The notes: generated by a model not told the origin, from the sequence alone. A stretch of DNA of 40,158 nucleotides from JAAXGI01 sp963579625 (GCA_963579625.1 CAUZHN010000019.1:1-40158); one strand, 5' to 3'. Numbered from the stretch's first letter, positions 8,099 to 17,376 are shown. Numbers and translations: made by a program.

Positions 8099-9033
8099 CG
8101 CTCTCCACTTCCGCCCTACTCTTTCCGGGCCAGGGTTCACAGTACGTAGGGATGGGGAAGCAGCTCGCGGAAGCATTCCCCCAGGCCGCAAAGATTTTCC
8201 GAGAGGCGGACGAAGTGCTGGGGTTTGAACTCTCCAAACTGATGTGGGAAGGTCCTGAGGAGGATCTCGTACTCACGATGAATGCCCAGCCTGCAATCCT
8301 TACTCACTCCGTTGGGGTGTTGCGGATCATTCGCGACCAGTTGGGAGAGGTGACGATGGCTGCTGGACACTCTCTGGGCGAGTTTTCTGCACATGTCGCG
8401 GCGGGAACGGTGTCGTTCGACGAGGCTCTCGAGTTAGTACGTCTTCGTGGAGAACTCATGGCCCAGGCTGGAAGGTCCCGGCCCGGGGCGATGGCTGCCG
8501 TGCTTGGGATGGAGGATGAAGCAGTCGAAGCACTGTGCGAGGAAGCATCTGATCCCCCAGAGCCTGTGGTTGTGCCCGCGAACTTCAATTCCGTGGGCCA
8601 GGTAGTGATCTCGGGCGATCTGGAAGCGATCGAGCGAGCGACTGGTTTAGCGCCAGCGCGTGGGGCGAAGAGGATTGTGCGTTTGAGTGTATCCGGGGCC
8701 TTTCACTCCCCCCTGATGAAGCCGGCTAAAGAGGGATTGAAAGCCCGTCTCCAATCCGTCGAATTCCATAGCCCTCGATTTCCCGTATACTCCAACGTTG
8801 ACGCGCTACCTGTGAGCGATGCCGACTCCGCGAGGGAACGGGTGATCCGACAGCTCACCGAGCCGGTCCGATGGGCAGCTTCGGTCAGCGCAATGCTCGA
8901 AAACGGTGCAGGGCGGTTCATCGAAGTTGGTCCAGGCAACGTTCTCACTGGGCTCAACCGAAAGAATGCCCGAGGAATTGAGTCGCTTTCGATCGGTGAG
9001 CTGGAGGAGGTTGTGGCACTAGGTCAGGGCTAA
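8095..9033 (+). CDS. fabD: Malonyl-CoA:ACP transacylase
   Basis: Loads malonyl groups onto acyl carrier protein for fatty-acid elongation in the cytoplasm. 312 residues, normal length. The opening ALLFPGQGSQYVGMG (7-21) is diagnostic. The nucleophile is Ser93 in GHSLGE and the partner histidine is His204 in GAFHSPLM. The GTG start at 8095 overlaps the plsX stop (GTGA), indicating coupled translation. fabG follows after 25 bp. Confidence 0.96.
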   Translation: MTLSTSALLFPGQGSQYVGMGKQLAEAFPQAAKIFREADEVLGFELSKLMWEGPEEDLVLTMNAQPAILTHSVGVLRIIRDQLGEVTMAAGHSLGEFSAHVAAGTVSFDEALELVRLRGELMAQAGRSRPGAMAAVLGMEDEAVEALCEEASDPPEPVVVPANFNSVGQVVISGDLEAIERATGLAPARGAKRIVRLSVSGAFHSPLMKPAKEGLKARLQSVEFHSPRFPVYSNVDALPVSDADSARERVIRQLTEPVRWAASVSAMLENGAGRFIEVGPGNVLTGLNRKNARGIESLSIGELEEVVALGQG

Positions 9034-9058
9034 CCGGACTAGATTATTGGGGGATAAA

Positions 9059-9793
9059 ATGGAACTTGCAGGACATGGTGCGATCGTTACGGGAGCTGCT
9101 CGTGGGATCGGACTGGAGATTGCAATCGAGTTTGCCGAGGGAGGAGCCCGTGTCGCCGTGATCGACCTTGATAAGAAGCGGGCAACACGGGTGGCGGATC
9201 AGCTGCCAGGCAGGGGTCACATTGGGCTTGCCTGCAATGTGGCCGACTCCTCACAGGTGAGGGAAACGGTCCGCGAGGTAGAAGAAGAACTCGGCGGGGT
9301 GACGATTCTAGTGAATAACGCAGGGATCACCCGTGACAACATCTTGCTTCGTCTGAAAGATCAGGATTGGGACGAAGTAATAGAAGTTAACCTGAAAGGT
9401 ACGTTCAATATGACCCGGTCTGTTATACGTGGCATGATGAAGCGCCGGGACGGTGTGATCCTGAATATCTCCTCCGTCGTGGGTCTGTCGGGGAATGCGG
9501 GCCAGGCCAATTACGCTGCTTCCAAGGCTGGTATTATCGGGCTCACAAAGAGTGTCGCGCGTGAACTCGCATCTCGGGGGATCCGGTGCAATGCCATCGC
9601 CCCGGGGTTTGTCGAGACGGACATGACAAGCGCCTTGAATGAGGACCAGACCGAGGCTTTGAAGCAACAGATACCCTTGGCTCGGCTCGGGTCTCCTGAG
9701 GACATCGCCAGAGTGGCCCGATTTCTTGCGGGGCCTGGGGCTTGCTACATTACCGGACAAGTGATTGCAGTAGACGGCGGGATGTCGATGTGA
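9059..9793 (+). CDS. fabG: 3-oxoacyl-[ACP] reductase
   Basis: NADPH-dependent reductase of the fatty-acid cycle, short-chain dehydrogenase family. 244 residues. The nucleotide-binding TGAARGIG is at 11-18 and NNAG at 86-89. The catalytic Ser139, Tyr152 and Lys156 sit in ISSVVG and NYAASKAG. The C-terminal ITGQVIAVDGGMSM matches FabG. The ATG at 9059, preceded by GGGGG, is preferred over an in-frame TTG at 9047. It lies between fabD and acpP, the usual order. Confidence 0.96.
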   Translation: MELAGHGAIVTGAARGIGLEIAIEFAEGGARVAVIDLDKKRATRVADQLPGRGHIGLACNVADSSQVRETVREVEEELGGVTILVNNAGITRDNILLRLKDQDWDEVIEVNLKGTFNMTRSVIRGMMKRRDGVILNISSVVGLSGNAGQANYAASKAGIIGLTKSVARELASRGIRCNAIAPGFVETDMTSALNEDQTEALKQQIPLARLGSPEDIARVARFLAGPGACYITGQVIAVDGGMSM

Positions 9794-9849
9794 CCTTCCC
9801 GTTGGCCGCGTTCGATCGAATGACTTTACCCCAACCTATGAGGTATGGT

Positions 9850-10092
9850 ATGAAGGACAGCATTGAAGCACGGGTGAAGGAGATCATCGTGAATGAGCTG
9901 GGGGTCGAGGCGGAGAAGGTCACCCCGGAGGCTTCGTTCGTAGAGGATCTGGGCGCCGACTCCCTCGATACCGTTGAACTCGTCATGGCGTTCGAAGAGC
10001 AGTTCGGGATCGACATCCCCGACGAGGATGCCGAGAAAATGGGGACGGTAGGGGAGGCCATTAAGTATCTACAGAGTAACTTGGACTCTTGA
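9850..10092 (+). CDS. acpP: Acyl carrier protein
   Basis: 80-residue acidic carrier protein of fatty-acid synthesis. The phosphopantetheine attachment site is Ser38 in DLGADSLDTVELV. The C-terminal helix region FGIDIPDEDAEKMGTVGEA is typical. The start is ATG 9850, with GAGG six nt upstream. An in-frame ATG at 9838 would add four residues and is less likely. It lies 56 bp after fabG and 64 bp before fabF. Confidence 0.96.
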   Translation: MKDSIEARVKEIIVNELGVEAEKVTPEASFVEDLGADSLDTVELVMAFEEQFGIDIPDEDAEKMGTVGEAIKYLQSNLDS

Positions 10093-10156
10093 GTGTGTGG
10101 TAGAAGGGGGGTTGAGAGAGTAACGGAGATGTGGATCGGCCCTAAGGGTAGCAAAT

Positions 10157-11410
10157 ATGTCTGATGGCACTAGGCGCGAAGTGGTTGTCACAGGGCTCGG
10201 ACTTGTCACACCCGTCGGAGTCGGCCTGAACACTGCGTGGCAAGCACTTCTAGCTGGGAAATCTGGCGGGGCCACTGTTTCATTGTTCCAGGCGACTGAT
10301 GAGTACCCCTCTCAGATAGCCTGTGAGGTAAATGAGTTCGATCCTTCTGGGGTTCTCGATGCCAAGGAAATCCGACGGTACGATCGATTTGCACAGTTCG
10401 CTCTGGTCGCCGCCGCTGAGGCCATGGAGCACGCTGGACTGGTCGGCCCGCCGCGAGGTGTTTCACCTGAGAGATTCGGCGTGGTCGTGGGGACCGGGAT
10501 TGGCGGAATGGCGACGTTCGAGGAGCAGTGCAGGCTTCTCATTGGTCGTGGGCCGGGTCGCGTGAGCCCGTTTTTCATCCCGATGTTTATCCCGGATATC
10601 GCACCAGGGCTCATTTCGATCCGCTACGGTGCTCAGGGACCCAATTACAGCACGGTTTCGGCGTGTGCCTCGTCGGCTCATGCGGTGGGGGATGCCTTTC
10701 GAATCATTGAAAAAGGCGACGCCGATGTGATGATTGCGGGTGGGGCCGAGGCTGCTGTGACCCCGCTAGCGATGGCCGGATTCGGTGCGATGAAGGCGAT
10801 GTCCACTCGAAACGATGCCCCTGAGACCGCGAGTCGGCCCTTCGATGTAACGAGGGATGGATTCGTGATGGGTGAGGGTGCCGGTGTGCTGATTCTAGAA
10901 GAGCGCGAGTCTGCGGAACGTAGGGGTGCTCCTATTCTCGGTCGGGTTTCTGGATTCGGAATGTCGGCCGACGCCTATCACATCACCTCTCCTGTTCCAG
11001 GCGGTGCTGGTGCCCAATCAGCCATGAGACTGGCACTCCAGGATGCGGGCGCCGATGCCCACGAGGTCGACTATATCAATGCCCATGGGACATCCACAGC
11101 ACAAAACGACAGGTCCGAAACTCTCGCGATTCGCAGCGTTCTTGGTGCTTCGGCGGACAAGGTGGTGGTGGGGTCCACGAAGTCGATGACCGGCCACCTC
11201 CTTGGAGCCGCCGGGGCGGTTGAGGCCGTAGTCTCAGTGATGGTTTGCCTCAAGGGGAAAATCCCACCCACCATCAACCTCGAATGCCCGGACCCGGAGT
11301 GCGACCTCGATTACGCGGCGGATGGGCTTCGGGAGATGCCCGTTGGGCTGGCGCTCTCCAACTCCTTCGGGTTCGGAGGGCACAACGTCTGTCTTGCCTT
11401 TCGGCCTTGA
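10157..11410 (+). CDS. fabF: 3-oxoacyl-[ACP] synthase II
   Basis: Condensing enzyme that elongates acyl-ACP with malonyl-ACP. 417 residues. The catalytic triad is visible as Cys170 (VSACASSAH), His310 (NAHGTSTAQND) and His347 (KSMTGHLLGAAG). The C-terminal NSFGFGGHN is also present, so all residues needed for decarboxylative condensation are there. It is the last fatty-acid gene of the cluster. The usual rnc neighbour is replaced by ispF, 36 bp downstream. Confidence 0.96.
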   Translation: MSDGTRREVVVTGLGLVTPVGVGLNTAWQALLAGKSGGATVSLFQATDEYPSQIACEVNEFDPSGVLDAKEIRRYDRFAQFALVAAAEAMEHAGLVGPPRGVSPERFGVVVGTGIGGMATFEEQCRLLIGRGPGRVSPFFIPMFIPDIAPGLISIRYGAQGPNYSTVSACASSAHAVGDAFRIIEKGDADVMIAGGAEAAVTPLAMAGFGAMKAMSTRNDAPETASRPFDVTRDGFVMGEGAGVLILEERESAERRGAPILGRVSGFGMSADAYHITSPVPGGAGAQSAMRLALQDAGADAHEVDYINAHGTSTAQNDRSETLAIRSVLGASADKVVVGSTKSMTGHLLGAAGAVEAVVSVMVCLKGKIPPTINLECPDPECDLDYAADGLREMPVGLALSNSFGFGGHNVCLAFRP

Positions 11411-11446
11411 GGAGATGAGGTGGGGGCGAGGACTGTCTAACGGATC

Positions 11447-11923
11447 ATGCGAATCGGATTCGGCTACGATAGCCATAGCTTCGATGAGGACCGCGACTGT
11501 ATCCTGGGCGGCGTGTCTATTCCAGGTGTTCCGGGGCTGAGTGGATTCTCGGACGGGGACGCTCTCTCTCACGCGGTGACAGATGCACTCCTAGGAGCCA
11601 TGTGCCTCGGCGATATCGGCAGACATTTCCCGCCCGGAGACGAACGTTGGCGTGATGCGGATTCGATCGGCCTTCTGAGGAGAGTAGTGTTACTTGTCCA
11701 CCAGGCGGGCTACAGAGTTGGAAACGTCGACGTCACGGTCGTTTGCGAGACACCGACGATTGGGCTGGTAGCGGAGCAGATTCGAAGGACCCTTGCTGGT
11801 GTGCTCGAAGTGGATTTCGACTGCGTTTCAGTCAAAGGCAAGAGCAACGAGCGGATGGGCTGGGAGGGAAGAAGAGAGGGGGTCGCCGTTTACGCGGTCG
11901 CCTTCCTCCGGGATGACGGTTAG
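11447..11923 (+). CDS. ispF: 2-C-methyl-D-erythritol 2,4-cyclodiphosphate synthase
   Basis: Fifth enzyme of the MEP isoprenoid pathway, forming MEcPP from CDP-ME 2-phosphate. 158 residues, normal length. Metal ligands Asp8 and His10 (GYDSH) and His42 (SHAVTDALLGA) align with the family positions. The C-terminal KGKSNERMGWEGRREG is the conserved nucleotide/trimer region. The second residue of the usual GYDVH motif is changed to serine (GYDSH) without loss of ligands. No ispD is present here. The TAG stop (11921-11923) coincides with the first bases of the second repeat element. Confidence 0.95.
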   Translation: MRIGFGYDSHSFDEDRDCILGGVSIPGVPGLSGFSDGDALSHAVTDALLGAMCLGDIGRHFPPGDERWRDADSIGLLRRVVLLVHQAGYRVGNVDVTVVCETPTIGLVAEQIRRTLAGVLEVDFDCVSVKGKSNERMGWEGRREGVAVYAVAFLRDDG

Positions 11924-12241
11924 AACCCCCTTGAAGGAGTACAGCGGGTAGCATCCCCCCTTGTGTGCCCCCAGCGGGAGATGTGAGGGGCTGCGCGCAG
12001 GGGTCTTCGCATGACTCAGACCAGAAAGGACGAGGATAGCGATGCTAGAGTATAGGAGAAGAGTTCTGACGCCGTATGAGGTCGCAATTCTCCCGTGCTC
12101 CTTCGGGTTATGGTGGCACGGACCATCTCGGTCGTTGGTGCTCCTCGGCGTAGCGCAAGGCTATGTCAGCGCCACATCGCCTTAGAGTTGGCCCGGTAGC
12201 GCTCACAGCCCGGCCCACTGTACTTTCTCAACCGCCCTCTG
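11921..12241. repeat. MITE-like element, copy B, with terminal inverted repeats
   Basis: A 321-bp element filling the whole gap between ispF and the recombinase. The left arm TAGAACCCCCTTGAAGGAGT and the reverse complement of the right arm (ending CCGCCCTCTG at 12241) align over 28 bp without gaps, sharing TTGA, AGTACAG and GGG. It shares ordered landmarks with copy A: ACAGCGGGT 17 nt after the stop, GGGGTCTT (12000), a GAGGA-ATG segment (ATG 12042), CTGACG, CCTTCGGGTTATGGTGG (from 12100), CCTCGGCGTAGC (12143) and GCCCACTGTAC. It has about 42 nt more than copy A after ACAGCGGGT. A 47-codon ORF (12042-12185) starts at the homologous ATG but leaves copy A's frame after the core. Confidence 0.68.
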
Positions 12242-13144
12242 ATGTCTAGATCAGCAGAGTTTCAGACCGAGCACTTCCAAGACTATCTGACCTTCGACCG
12301 CGGACTCTCCGAGCGGACGGTTCAGGCTTACGGTCGGGATGTTCGACGCCTTCTTGAATTTCTTTGGGAGAGGGGTGCTTCAAGACCTCCGGATGTGTCA
12401 CACGTCGACCTACGTGAGTACATCTTTCATCTCAAGGACGCGGGACTCGCCACGAGTTCGATCCGGCGGTCGATCTCCTCCACCCGTACCTACTTCTCCT
12501 TTCTTCTAGACGAAGGTCTGCTGGAATCCGATCCAACTGAACGGATCGAGTCCCCACGGAGTTGGCAGAGGCTACCCACCTTTCTCACGAGGGACGAAGC
12601 TGTCCTGATGATCGAATCGCCCTCACCTGATCATCCGGCGTACTGGCGCGATCGATCGATCTTGGAGGTGCTGTACGCAACCGGTATCCGTGTTTCCGAG
12701 CTGATAACTGCCAGGGTGATCAGCCTCGACCTAGACGAGGGCCTACTTCAGGTGGTCGGCAAGGGGTCCCGCGAGCGGATCGTTCCCCTGGGACGCACTG
12801 CCTTGGAGGTGGTTCGGAGGTATTTACGCGAGGTTCGGCCTGCGCTTGAAAAAGGATATGGTGCGGGTATGCTGTTCTTGAGCTGGCGAGGCCGTCCCCT
12901 GACCCGCATGGCGGTCTGGACCCTCGTCAAGAATGCAACTGAGCGGAGCGGAATTAGAAAAAAAGTATCTCCACATACCTTTAGACACACTTTCGCGACC
13001 CATCTTCTCGAGGGGGGTGCGGACCTTGTAGCAGTCCAGGAACTATTGGGTCACGCTGACATTTCGACTACGCAGATCTACACCCATGTAGATCGACAAT
13101 ACCTACATCAGGTTCACCGCCGCTTCCATCCGCGGGCGAAGTAA
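12242..13144 (+). CDS. Tyrosine recombinase, XerC/XerD type
   Basis: Site-specific recombinase that resolves chromosome dimers with a partner Xer protein at dif. 300 residues, normal for Xer. The N-terminal SAM-like DNA-binding domain is at ~8-90. Every catalytic residue is visible: Arg150 (ATGIRVSEL), Lys174 (GKGSRER), His245 and Arg248 (HTFRHTFATHLL), His271 (LGHADISTTQIY) and Tyr280. XerC and XerD cannot be told apart here. Nothing phage-like surrounds it. The ATG follows directly after the right end of repeat copy B and has no ribosome site, so initiation may depend on the element or a downstream start. It converges on the S41 protease with a 4-bp gap. Confidence 0.92.
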   Translation: MSRSAEFQTEHFQDYLTFDRGLSERTVQAYGRDVRRLLEFLWERGASRPPDVSHVDLREYIFHLKDAGLATSSIRRSISSTRTYFSFLLDEGLLESDPTERIESPRSWQRLPTFLTRDEAVLMIESPSPDHPAYWRDRSILEVLYATGIRVSELITARVISLDLDEGLLQVVGKGSRERIVPLGRTALEVVRRYLREVRPALEKGYGAGMLFLSWRGRPLTRMAVWTLVKNATERSGIRKKVSPHTFRHTFATHLLEGGADLVAVQELLGHADISTTQIYTHVDRQYLHQVHRRFHPRAK

Positions 13145-13148
13145 GACC

Positions 13149-14774
13149 TTATCGGTTGCCGCCCACATTGACCGTTTCCGACTCTGCCTGTGCCCTTTCT
13201 TCCTGCTCTGCTCGGGCGAGAGCAAAGAGGGTTGCCTGGTCATCGGAAGCGCGAAGGAGTCGGACTGCGGTCTGCAATACCGTGTCGCGATCGCTCTGAA
13301 TTTCCAGAGCTCGGTCCTCGCGGTCGAGCCGCTGGTAGTAGATGGCCTCGGTACGCCACGCGAGATAGTCTCTGGCTTCGTCGGTGAGCAGGTCCTCGGA
13401 GATCCCACCCTCCAGCATCGCCTGGAAAAGGTTGTCGAGGAGCTCTGGGGGAAATTCCGCCTCGCTATCGCCGGATTCTCGGACTGCCCGGACGGCTGTA
13501 AATGCCGTCTCCTGAATACGTGTTTGTAATGGGAACTCGGCTTCAACTGTGGCATTCAGCAACTCCCGCTCTCCCGAGGACAGTGTGTCACTCAGGACCT
13601 CGAGGTCGGGGAAGACTCCTCCTCCACCGAGAAGCGCCCGTCCACCGATCGACGTGAATTCCGGGATGGAATCGGGTTCGATCACCCTCCCATCAATATC
13701 GCGCGGGCGATTCAAGGATCGCCCCTGAGGTGTGAACCATTCCCCTGAGGTGATTCGGATCAGTCTTCCACCGGGAAGTGGGATCACGCTCTGGACTGTT
13801 CCCTTACCGAAGGTTCGCTCCCCAATAACGAGGGCCCTGTCATGATCTTGGAGCGCACCCGCGACGATTTCCGCAGCAGAGGCAGAATAACGATCCACCA
13901 GGACGACAATAGGGATCTCTCTCACCCGGGGATCCATGCGCGCGCGCGCTGATTCTTCCCGGAGCTGACCGCTGTTACCCCGTGTTCTGGACCGGGTGGT
14001 AACCAGCACCGAACCGCGATCCAGGAAGAGATCTGCAAGGTTGAGCGATTCGTCTAGGTAGCCACCGGGGTTTCGCCGGAGATCGAAGATCATCCCCCGG
14101 ACGTCTCCCATTTCGGTCAGAACGGAATCCACCTCCGTCGCAGAGTTTCGAGTTACACGGTCAAGTACGATGTAGGATAAGTCGTCGAAAATACGCTCGG
14201 CTCGCACGGCTGGGATGTGCACCTCGTCACGTTGAATTTCGAACGGGATTGCCTCAGCAAATCCGTCACGCTCGATATATACGATGACGGTGGTTCCCGG
14301 CTCACCCCGAATACGGGTTGACGCATCGTCAACGGACCAACCATCTCCCTCATCCGAATCGACCCCGACAATCCGGTCACCAACCATTAATCCTGCGTCC
14401 TCGGCGGGTGTGCCACCAAACACAGTGGTGATCGTCACCGCACCGTTGAGTTCACTGATTGCTATTCCAACACCGGCATAGTTTCCTGTACTCTGCTCCT
14501 CAAACCTCGCCACTTCATCGGGAGAGAGAACGGTGGCGTAAGGGTCGCCCAGTTCTTTGATCACTCCCTCAATCGCGAGCTCCCACAGAACAGAGTCGCC
14601 TCGGGTCTCCAAGGCATAGTCCCGGATCGCTCCGAGGGTGCTCATGAAGACCTCCGCCTCGGGCGTGCCATCTTGTATGCTTCGGGAGGACCCACGAGAA
14701 GATCGCTGTGCCTCTAGCCCCGGAGGGCCTGCGAGGCTCAGGAGTAACAGGGGGAGGAGTAGGCGTGAGATCAT
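13149..14774 (-). CDS. S41 family C-terminal processing peptidase, exported
   Basis: A 541-residue Prc/CtpA-type serine protease acting in the periplasm or at the outer membrane. It begins with a clear signal peptide (MISRLLLPLLLLSLAGPPG, then EAQ at 21-23). A PDZ domain covers about 95-170 (GVGIAI...DAGLMVGDRIVGVD). The S41 core holds DLRRNPGGYLDESL (231-244). The nucleophilic serine is in DRYSASAAEIVAGAL (294-308) and the general-base Lys324 in TFGKGTVQS. The ~130 C-terminal residues are helical and charged. The gene reads away from nadE. The shared 166-bp upstream region (14775-14940) must hold both promoters, but I could not assign boxes. Confidence 0.93.
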   Translation of the reverse strand: MISRLLLPLLLLSLAGPPGLEAQRSSRGSSRSIQDGTPEAEVFMSTLGAIRDYALETRGDSVLWELAIEGVIKELGDPYATVLSPDEVARFEEQSTGNYAGVGIAISELNGAVTITTVFGGTPAEDAGLMVGDRIVGVDSDEGDGWSVDDASTRIRGEPGTTVIVYIERDGFAEAIPFEIQRDEVHIPAVRAERIFDDLSYIVLDRVTRNSATEVDSVLTEMGDVRGMIFDLRRNPGGYLDESLNLADLFLDRGSVLVTTRSRTRGNSGQLREESARARMDPRVREIPIVVLVDRYSASAAEIVAGALQDHDRALVIGERTFGKGTVQSVIPLPGGRLIRITSGEWFTPQGRSLNRPRDIDGRVIEPDSIPEFTSIGGRALLGGGGVFPDLEVLSDTLSSGERELLNATVEAEFPLQTRIQETAFTAVRAVRESGDSEAEFPPELLDNLFQAMLEGGISEDLLTDEARDYLAWRTEAIYYQRLDREDRALEIQSDRDTVLQTAVRLLRASDDQATLFALARAEQEERAQAESETVNVGGNR

Positions 14775-14940
14775 GGGGCATTAACCCTTCGATGGAGACG
14801 TCCGAGCTTCTGTTTAATCAGAACCGTATGAGCGGACCGGTACAATACTAAACTAACCACCTAGATGCTTGTCGTTCTAGGAATGTTATCTTCTTTACTC
14901 CGAATCCGCATCCTGAGGAACGTAAAACCGAGTCAGCCCG

Positions 14941-16767
14941 ATGCCGCCCAAAACATCTTCGGAGATTCGAGTTGAGTTGGTCCAGCTTCGGCCCACGAAG
15001 GGAAGGGTCGAAGAGAACCTCTCGCGGCTCAAGGCAGTGGTCGATGGGGCAAGCGGGAGGGTGGATCTCCTGGTGTTTCCCGAATGCGTCCTTTCGGGCT
15101 ATTTCGTCGAGGGAGGGGTCGAAGAGGTGTCGCGGCGGTCGGCTGACGTGGCTGTGGGTCTTGGAAGCGCTGGAAACGATGCGCCCGACGTGGTGTTAGG
15201 CTTTTACGAGAGGGGGAAGGGGCCCAGCTACAACTCAGTGGCCTGGTTCTCGCCGGAGTCCGGTGGGTATCACGTCTTGCATCGGCACCGAAAGGTCTTT
15301 CTTCCGACATACGGTGTCTTCGATGAGGCGCGCTTCGTCGCCCCAGGAGATCAGTTCCATGCCTTTGACACGAGGTTTGGGAGGGTCGGGATGCTCATCT
15401 GTGAGGAGATGCTGCACTCAATGGCCCCGACCCTCCTAGCTCTGGACGGCGCTGAGCTCCTGGTCGTTGTGGCGGCATCGCCTGCCAGGGACTTCCGTCT
15501 GCGTCAGGGGCGGCCGGGCAACCTCGAAGCGTGGGATCTAGCGGGGAGAGCTGCCGCCATGGAACACGGTATCCACGTCATGATCTCGCAGCTGGTAGGC
15601 AGCGAGGGTGGGAAGGTCTTCCCGGGAGGAAGCACCTTCTATCTTCCGGGGGGTGAGATCGGACAACGGGGACCCCTCTTCCAAGAGGGCACTGCCACTG
15701 CGGTTATAGACCGGACTCGAGTCCACCGAGAGCGAGCCCGGTTGCCCCTTCTGTCCGACCTTCAGGCGCGCTTCCCAAATCTTCTGTACTCGCTGTCCGA
15801 TATAGGCAGCCGCTTGAGGAGAGGATCGTTTCCACGACCCATGCGCTACCGGGGTTCGGTCAAGAGTGGGCGGCCCCGCCGCAAGGAAATTGAGGAGATC
15901 CTTACCCCGAGTAAAGTGCCACCGTCGGGCCTCCCGGATCCGGAAGATGGGTCAAATCTAGAACTGGATCTGCCCCTGGTGGAACGGGCTCTCGTGAGCT
16001 TCCTCCAAGACGAGATTGTGTGCAGAAGAGAGTTCACTGACGTGGTCGTCGGCGTTTCTGGCGGAGTTGATTCCGCGGTTGCCCTGATGCTGGCCGTTCG
16101 TGCCCTCGGTGTTGAACATGTACATGCGTTTCTCCTCCCGTACTCGACATCAAGCCCAGAGAGTCTGAAAGATGGGCGTCGGGTCCTAGAGGCTGTGGGT
16201 GTAACAGGCCGGTTGATCGAAGTCACGGGAGCCGTCGATGCGTATATCGATTCGGAGGAGCGAGATCTCCCTGACCTGCGACGTGGAAACGTTGCGGCGC
16301 GTCTTCGGTCAATGATCCTCTGGGATCAGGCGGCGCGGCTGAATGCGCTCCCGCTGGGAACAGGCAACAAGAGCGAGCGGCTGCTGGGGTACTTCACTTG
16401 GCATGCTGATGACTCTCCGCCCGTCAACCCGCTGGGGGATCTCTTCAAGACCCAAATCTGGTCTTTGGCACGACATCTGGGCATTCCGGACGAGGTGGTG
16501 GACAAAGCGCCGAGTGCGGATCTCATCGAGGGTGTCCACGACGAAGACGAGTTAGGCGTGAAGTATGCGGTAGCGGACCGAATTCTCTTCTGGCTTCTTG
16601 AGGGCTATCCTTCTGACGATCTCATTCGTGCTGGGTTCGAAGCGACGGCTGTCGAGACGGTTAGGGGTCGGCTTGAGGGTACTCACTGGAAGCGAGAGCT
16701 TCCCACTGTGGCCATGCTCTCTGCGAGCTCCATCGGGGAATTCTACCTCCGTCCTGTCGACTATTGA
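14941..16767 (+). CDS. nadE: Glutamine-dependent NAD(+) synthetase
   Basis: Last step of NAD synthesis, amidating deamido-NAD with ammonia from glutamine. 608 residues, two domains. The N-terminal nitrilase-type amidase shows Glu48 (FPECVLSGY), Lys118 (HRKVFLPTYG) and Cys154 (MLICEEM). The C-terminal synthetase has the PP-loop SGGVDS (373-378), GTGNKSE and GVHDEDELG. Glutamine can therefore be used directly. The ATG at 14941 has only a weak upstream ribosome site, and no better start is visible. pabA follows after 30 bp. Confidence 0.95.
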   Translation: MPPKTSSEIRVELVQLRPTKGRVEENLSRLKAVVDGASGRVDLLVFPECVLSGYFVEGGVEEVSRRSADVAVGLGSAGNDAPDVVLGFYERGKGPSYNSVAWFSPESGGYHVLHRHRKVFLPTYGVFDEARFVAPGDQFHAFDTRFGRVGMLICEEMLHSMAPTLLALDGAELLVVVAASPARDFRLRQGRPGNLEAWDLAGRAAAMEHGIHVMISQLVGSEGGKVFPGGSTFYLPGGEIGQRGPLFQEGTATAVIDRTRVHRERARLPLLSDLQARFPNLLYSLSDIGSRLRRGSFPRPMRYRGSVKSGRPRRKEIEEILTPSKVPPSGLPDPEDGSNLELDLPLVERALVSFLQDEIVCRREFTDVVVGVSGGVDSAVALMLAVRALGVEHVHAFLLPYSTSSPESLKDGRRVLEAVGVTGRLIEVTGAVDAYIDSEERDLPDLRRGNVAARLRSMILWDQAARLNALPLGTGNKSERLLGYFTWHADDSPPVNPLGDLFKTQIWSLARHLGIPDEVVDKAPSADLIEGVHDEDELGVKYAVADRILFWLLEGYPSDDLIRAGFEATAVETVRGRLEGTHWKRELPTVAMLSASSIGEFYLRPVDY

Positions 16768-16797
16768 TCTGGGCCACGGATCCTCACCGCACCAGCC

Positions 16798-17376
16798 ATG
16801 CTCCTTGTTATCGATAACTACGACTCGTTCACCTTCAACCTGGTACAGTTTCTCGGGGAGTTGGGTGCAGACCCGCGAGTTGTTCGAAACGATGAGGCGA
16901 GCGTCTCTGCCCTGGAAAACATGACTCCGTCCCGGGTGGTCATTTCTCCCGGACCGTGCACCCCTAATGAGGCAGGCGTCAGTATCGAGGCTGTCCAACG
17001 GCTGGGATCGAAGGTTCCTCTTTTGGGCGTCTGCCTCGGTCATCAAGCCATCGGGGAAGCGTTCGGAGGCCGAACGATCCGAGCGAATGAGGTGATGCAT
17101 GGAAAGACTACTCAGATCACGCACCTACAGGAGGGGATCTTCTGGGACCTGCCCGTTCCACTTGAAGTGACTCGGTATCACTCGTTGGTGACGGATCCGA
17201 AGGTGCTCCCATCCGATCTCGAGGCTGTGGCATGGTCGCCATCGGGAAAAGAAGGAGAGAAGGAAATCCAAGGGATGCGTCACCGGGAGCTTCCGATCTG
17301 GGGGGTCCAGTTCCATCCGGAATCTCTCTTCTCCCAGGAGGGCAAGCGTCTACTGAAGAACTTCTTGCATCTCTGA
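16798..17376 (+). CDS. Aminodeoxychorismate/anthranilate synthase glutamine amidotransferase subunit
   Basis: A 192-residue class I glutamine amidotransferase (PabA/TrpG). It gives ammonia to PabB (folate) or TrpE (tryptophan). The opening MLLVIDNYDSFTFNLVQFLG is diagnostic. The triad is Cys79 (GVCLGHQ), His173 and Glu175 (QFHPES). The HGK motif and YHSLV are also present. No synthase component I gene is in the window, so it is an orphan and may serve both enzymes. It lies 30 bp after nadE, ending 127 bp before kdsB. That gap has a GGTATC-GCCTT-GATACC hairpin (17406-17422) of unknown meaning. Confidence 0.93.
   Translation: MLLVIDNYDSFTFNLVQFLGELGADPRVVRNDEASVSALENMTPSRVVISPGPCTPNEAGVSIEAVQRLGSKVPLLGVCLGHQAIGEAFGGRTIRANEVMHGKTTQITHLQEGIFWDLPVPLEVTRYHSLVTDPKVLPSDLEAVAWSPSGKEGEKEIQGMRHRELPIWGVQFHPESLFSQEGKRLLKNFLHL

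Noticed and set aside
12242..13144. Recombinase gene as a phage or integron integrase
   Set aside because: Length, sequence and all catalytic residues fit the chromosomal Xer group. No attachment-site repeats, phage genes or gene cassettes are nearby.
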